Origin: an uncultured beta proteobacterium
Lineage (GTDB): Bacteria > Pseudomonadota > Gammaproteobacteria > Burkholderiales > Burkholderiaceae
Length of the DNA: 5,591 nucleotides
Assembly (NCBI GenBank): GCA_903909925.1
Contig: CAIVXR010000096.1
Location: forward strand, 1 to 5,591
Direction: 5' to 3'
The number at the start of each line of letters is the position of its first letter. Positions within the stretch are counted from its first letter, which is position 1. Below the pieces are notes generated by a model, which was given only the letters and a program-made list of their open reading frames with translations, was not told the origin of the DNA and made no database searches. Position numbers and translations under genes: made by a program. Of the stretch, positions 4,212 to 5,591 are shown in pieces.

Positions 4212-5591
4212 ATGACGAAGACCGTCGCTGATGTGATGAAGTTAGTTAAAGAGAAAGAATGTACTTTCGTTGATTTCCGCTTTGTTGATACAAAGGGTAA
4301 GGAGCAACATACCAGCGTTCCAATTTCTGCTTTTAACGAAGATAAATTTGAAAGTGGCCATGCATTTGACGGCTCCTCTATCGCTGGTTGGAAGGGTATT
4401 GAAGCTTCTGACATGTTGTTGATGCCAGACCCAACAGCGTGCTACATCGATCCATTCTATGAAGAGCCAACATTAGTAATCACATGTGATGTGATCGAGC
4501 CTTCAGATGGCAAAGGTTACGATCGTGATCCACGCTCTATTGCAAAACGTGCTGAAGCCTATTTGAAGAGCTCTGGTTTGGGTGACGCTGCTTATTTTGG
4601 CCCAGAGCCAGAGTTCTTTATTTTTGACGGCGTTCGTTGGGGTGCCGATATGCAAGGTTGCTTCGTCAAGATCAATTCTGAAGAAGCTCCATGGTCATCT
4701 GCAAAAGAAATCGAAGGCGGTAATACTGGCCATCGTCCAGGTAAAAAAGGCGGTTATTTCCCAGTAGCCCCTGTAGATACATTCCAAGATATGCGTTCTG
4801 AAATGTGTTTGATTCTTGAATCACTCGGTATTCCAGTTGAAGTACATCACCATGAAGTTGCTGGTCAAGGTCAAAACGAATTGGGTACTAAGTTCAGCAC
4901 ATTAACCCAACGTGCTGACTGGACTATCTGGCAAAAGTATGTCGTTCAAAACGTTGCGCATGCTTATGGCAAAACAGCCACTTTCATGCCTAAGCCAGTA
5001 GTTGGTGACAATGGTTCTGGTATGCACGTTCACCAATCTGTTTGGAAAAACGGTGAGAACTTGTTTGCGGGTAATGGTTATGCTGGTTTGTCAGAGTTTG
5101 CTCTGTTCTACATCGGCGGCATTATTAAGCACGCTAAAGCATTGAATGCAATTACCAACCCTGGCACAAACTCTTATAAGCGTTTGGTTCCAGGCTTTGA
5201 GGCTCCAGTGAAGTTGGCTTACTCAGCACGTAACCGTTCCGCTTCAATTCGTATCCCACACGTTTCTAGTCCTAAAGGCCGTCGCATTGAAACGCGTTTC
5301 CCAGATCCATTGGCAAATCCATATTTGGCATTCTCTGCCTTGTTGATGGCCGGTTTGGATGGCGTGCAGAACAAGATTCACCCAGGTGAAGCTGCTGACA
5401 AGAATTTGTATGACTTGCCCCCTGAAGAGGATGCAAAGATCCCAACCGTATGCGCAAGCTTAGAAGAAGCTCTAGCAGCCTTGGAGAAAGATCATGAGTT
5501 CTTGACTCGCGGCGGAGTTTTCACTCAGTCGATGATTGATGCTTATATCAATTTGAAGATGGAAGATGTCACACGTTTCCGTATTACTACC
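4212..5591 (+). CDS. glnA: Type I glutamine synthetase (glutamate-ammonia ligase), 3' end cut by window
   Basis: Glutamine synthetase makes glutamine from glutamate, ammonia and ATP in the cytoplasm as a dodecamer and is the main ammonium-assimilating enzyme. The frame is open for 460 codons to the window edge without a stop; the usual length is about 470, so only about ten codons (the conserved HPVEF...YY tail) are missing. The N-terminal beta-grasp domain (about 15-100) is followed by the catalytic domain. Active-site residues, three higher than Salmonella numbering, are present: E132 and E134 in GPEPEFFIF, E215 and E223 in HHHEVAGQGQNE, H272 and H274 in GSGMHVHQS, R342 and R347 in NRSASIRIP, E360 and R362 in ETRFPD. 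Tyr400 in NLYDLPPEE is the adenylylation site of the I-beta class, implying control by GlnE and PII. Proline codons are mostly CCA, suggesting a highly expressed gene. The upstream NtrC-type boxes and sigma-54-like promoter suggest nitrogen-limited induction. Confidence 0.98.
   Translation, partial: MTKTVADVMKLVKEKECTFVDFRFVDTKGKEQHTSVPISAFNEDKFESGHAFDGSSIAGWKGIEASDMLLMPDPTACYIDPFYEEPTLVITCDVIEPSDGKGYDRDPRSIAKRAEAYLKSSGLGDAAYFGPEPEFFIFDGVRWGADMQGCFVKINSEEAPWSSAKEIEGGNTGHRPGKKGGYFPVAPVDTFQDMRSEMCLILESLGIPVEVHHHEVAGQGQNELGTKFSTLTQRADWTIWQKYVVQNVAHAYGKTATFMPKPVVGDNGSGMHVHQSVWKNGENLFAGNGYAGLSEFALFYIGGIIKHAKALNAITNPGTNSYKRLVPGFEAPVKLAYSARNRSASIRIPHVSSPKGRRIETRFPDPLANPYLAFSALLMAGLDGVQNKIHPGEAADKNLYDLPPEEDAKIPTVCASLEEALAALEKDHEFLTRGGVFTQSMIDAYINLKMEDVTRFRITT

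Noticed and set aside
4582..4767. Plus-strand open frame of 61 codons in another frame inside glnA
   Set aside because: The glnA frame is continuous here and contains the conserved GPEPEFFIF motif; the alternative frame has no domain.
5272..5457. Minus-strand open frame of 61 codons inside glnA
   Set aside because: It is antisense to the conserved catalytic and adenylylation-site region of glnA, so it is a shadow.
1..5591. A mobile element, defence system, CRISPR array or other novel system
   Set aside because: No transposase, integrase, nuclease, repeat array or abrupt change of composition is visible; every long gene belongs to a familiar chromosomal family.

Overview
The window looks like a piece of a betaproteobacterial chromosome, most likely Burkholderiaceae and closest in feel to a Polynucleobacter-type freshwater bacterium. 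This is judged from protein wording, moderate GC content, Gram-negative gene types and a type I-beta glutamine synthetase; no database search was possible. All supported genes lie on the + strand and cover nearly the whole window. I see no tRNA, rRNA, CRISPR array, transposase or phage gene, and no clear previously undescribed system.

Bases 1-3996 read as one closely packed, co-directional run. It holds the 3' end of a YncE/YVTN-type beta-propeller gene, a secreted NodB-fold polysaccharide deacetylase-like protein (8-nt gap), a membrane fatty acid hydroxylase/sterol desaturase family protein (3-nt gap), a multi-pass EI24-domain membrane protein (44-nt gap with a small hairpin and a good ribosome binding site), and a CinA N-terminal-like molybdopterin-binding-domain protein whose start lies at or just after the EI24 stop. 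The first three gene types suggest an envelope or lipid-related unit, but the pathway is not shown by the sequence.

Bases 3997-4211 are the only real intergenic region. Two 17-bp dyads match the NtrC box pattern TGCACY-N5-RGTGCA, with centres 52 bp apart (about five helical turns). They are followed by a candidate sigma-54 promoter with correctly spaced GG and GC elements, and then a strong Shine-Dalgarno sequence. This matches the known nitrogen-regulated glnA enhancer/promoter layout. The first dyad may also serve as a weak intrinsic terminator for the upstream run.

Bases 4212-5591 encode glutamine synthetase (glnA) from its start codon, cut by the window edge about ten codons before the usual end. 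All catalytic residues checked and the adenylylation tyrosine are present. Nitrogen control is therefore visible at two levels: a predicted NtrC/sigma-54 promoter and a predicted GlnE adenylylation site.

Points worth a second look are the glnA control region, a metal-ligand substitution in the deacetylase, an exact 12-bp tandem duplication at the start of the CinA-like gene, and a bipartite repeat shared by the two intergenic leaders.
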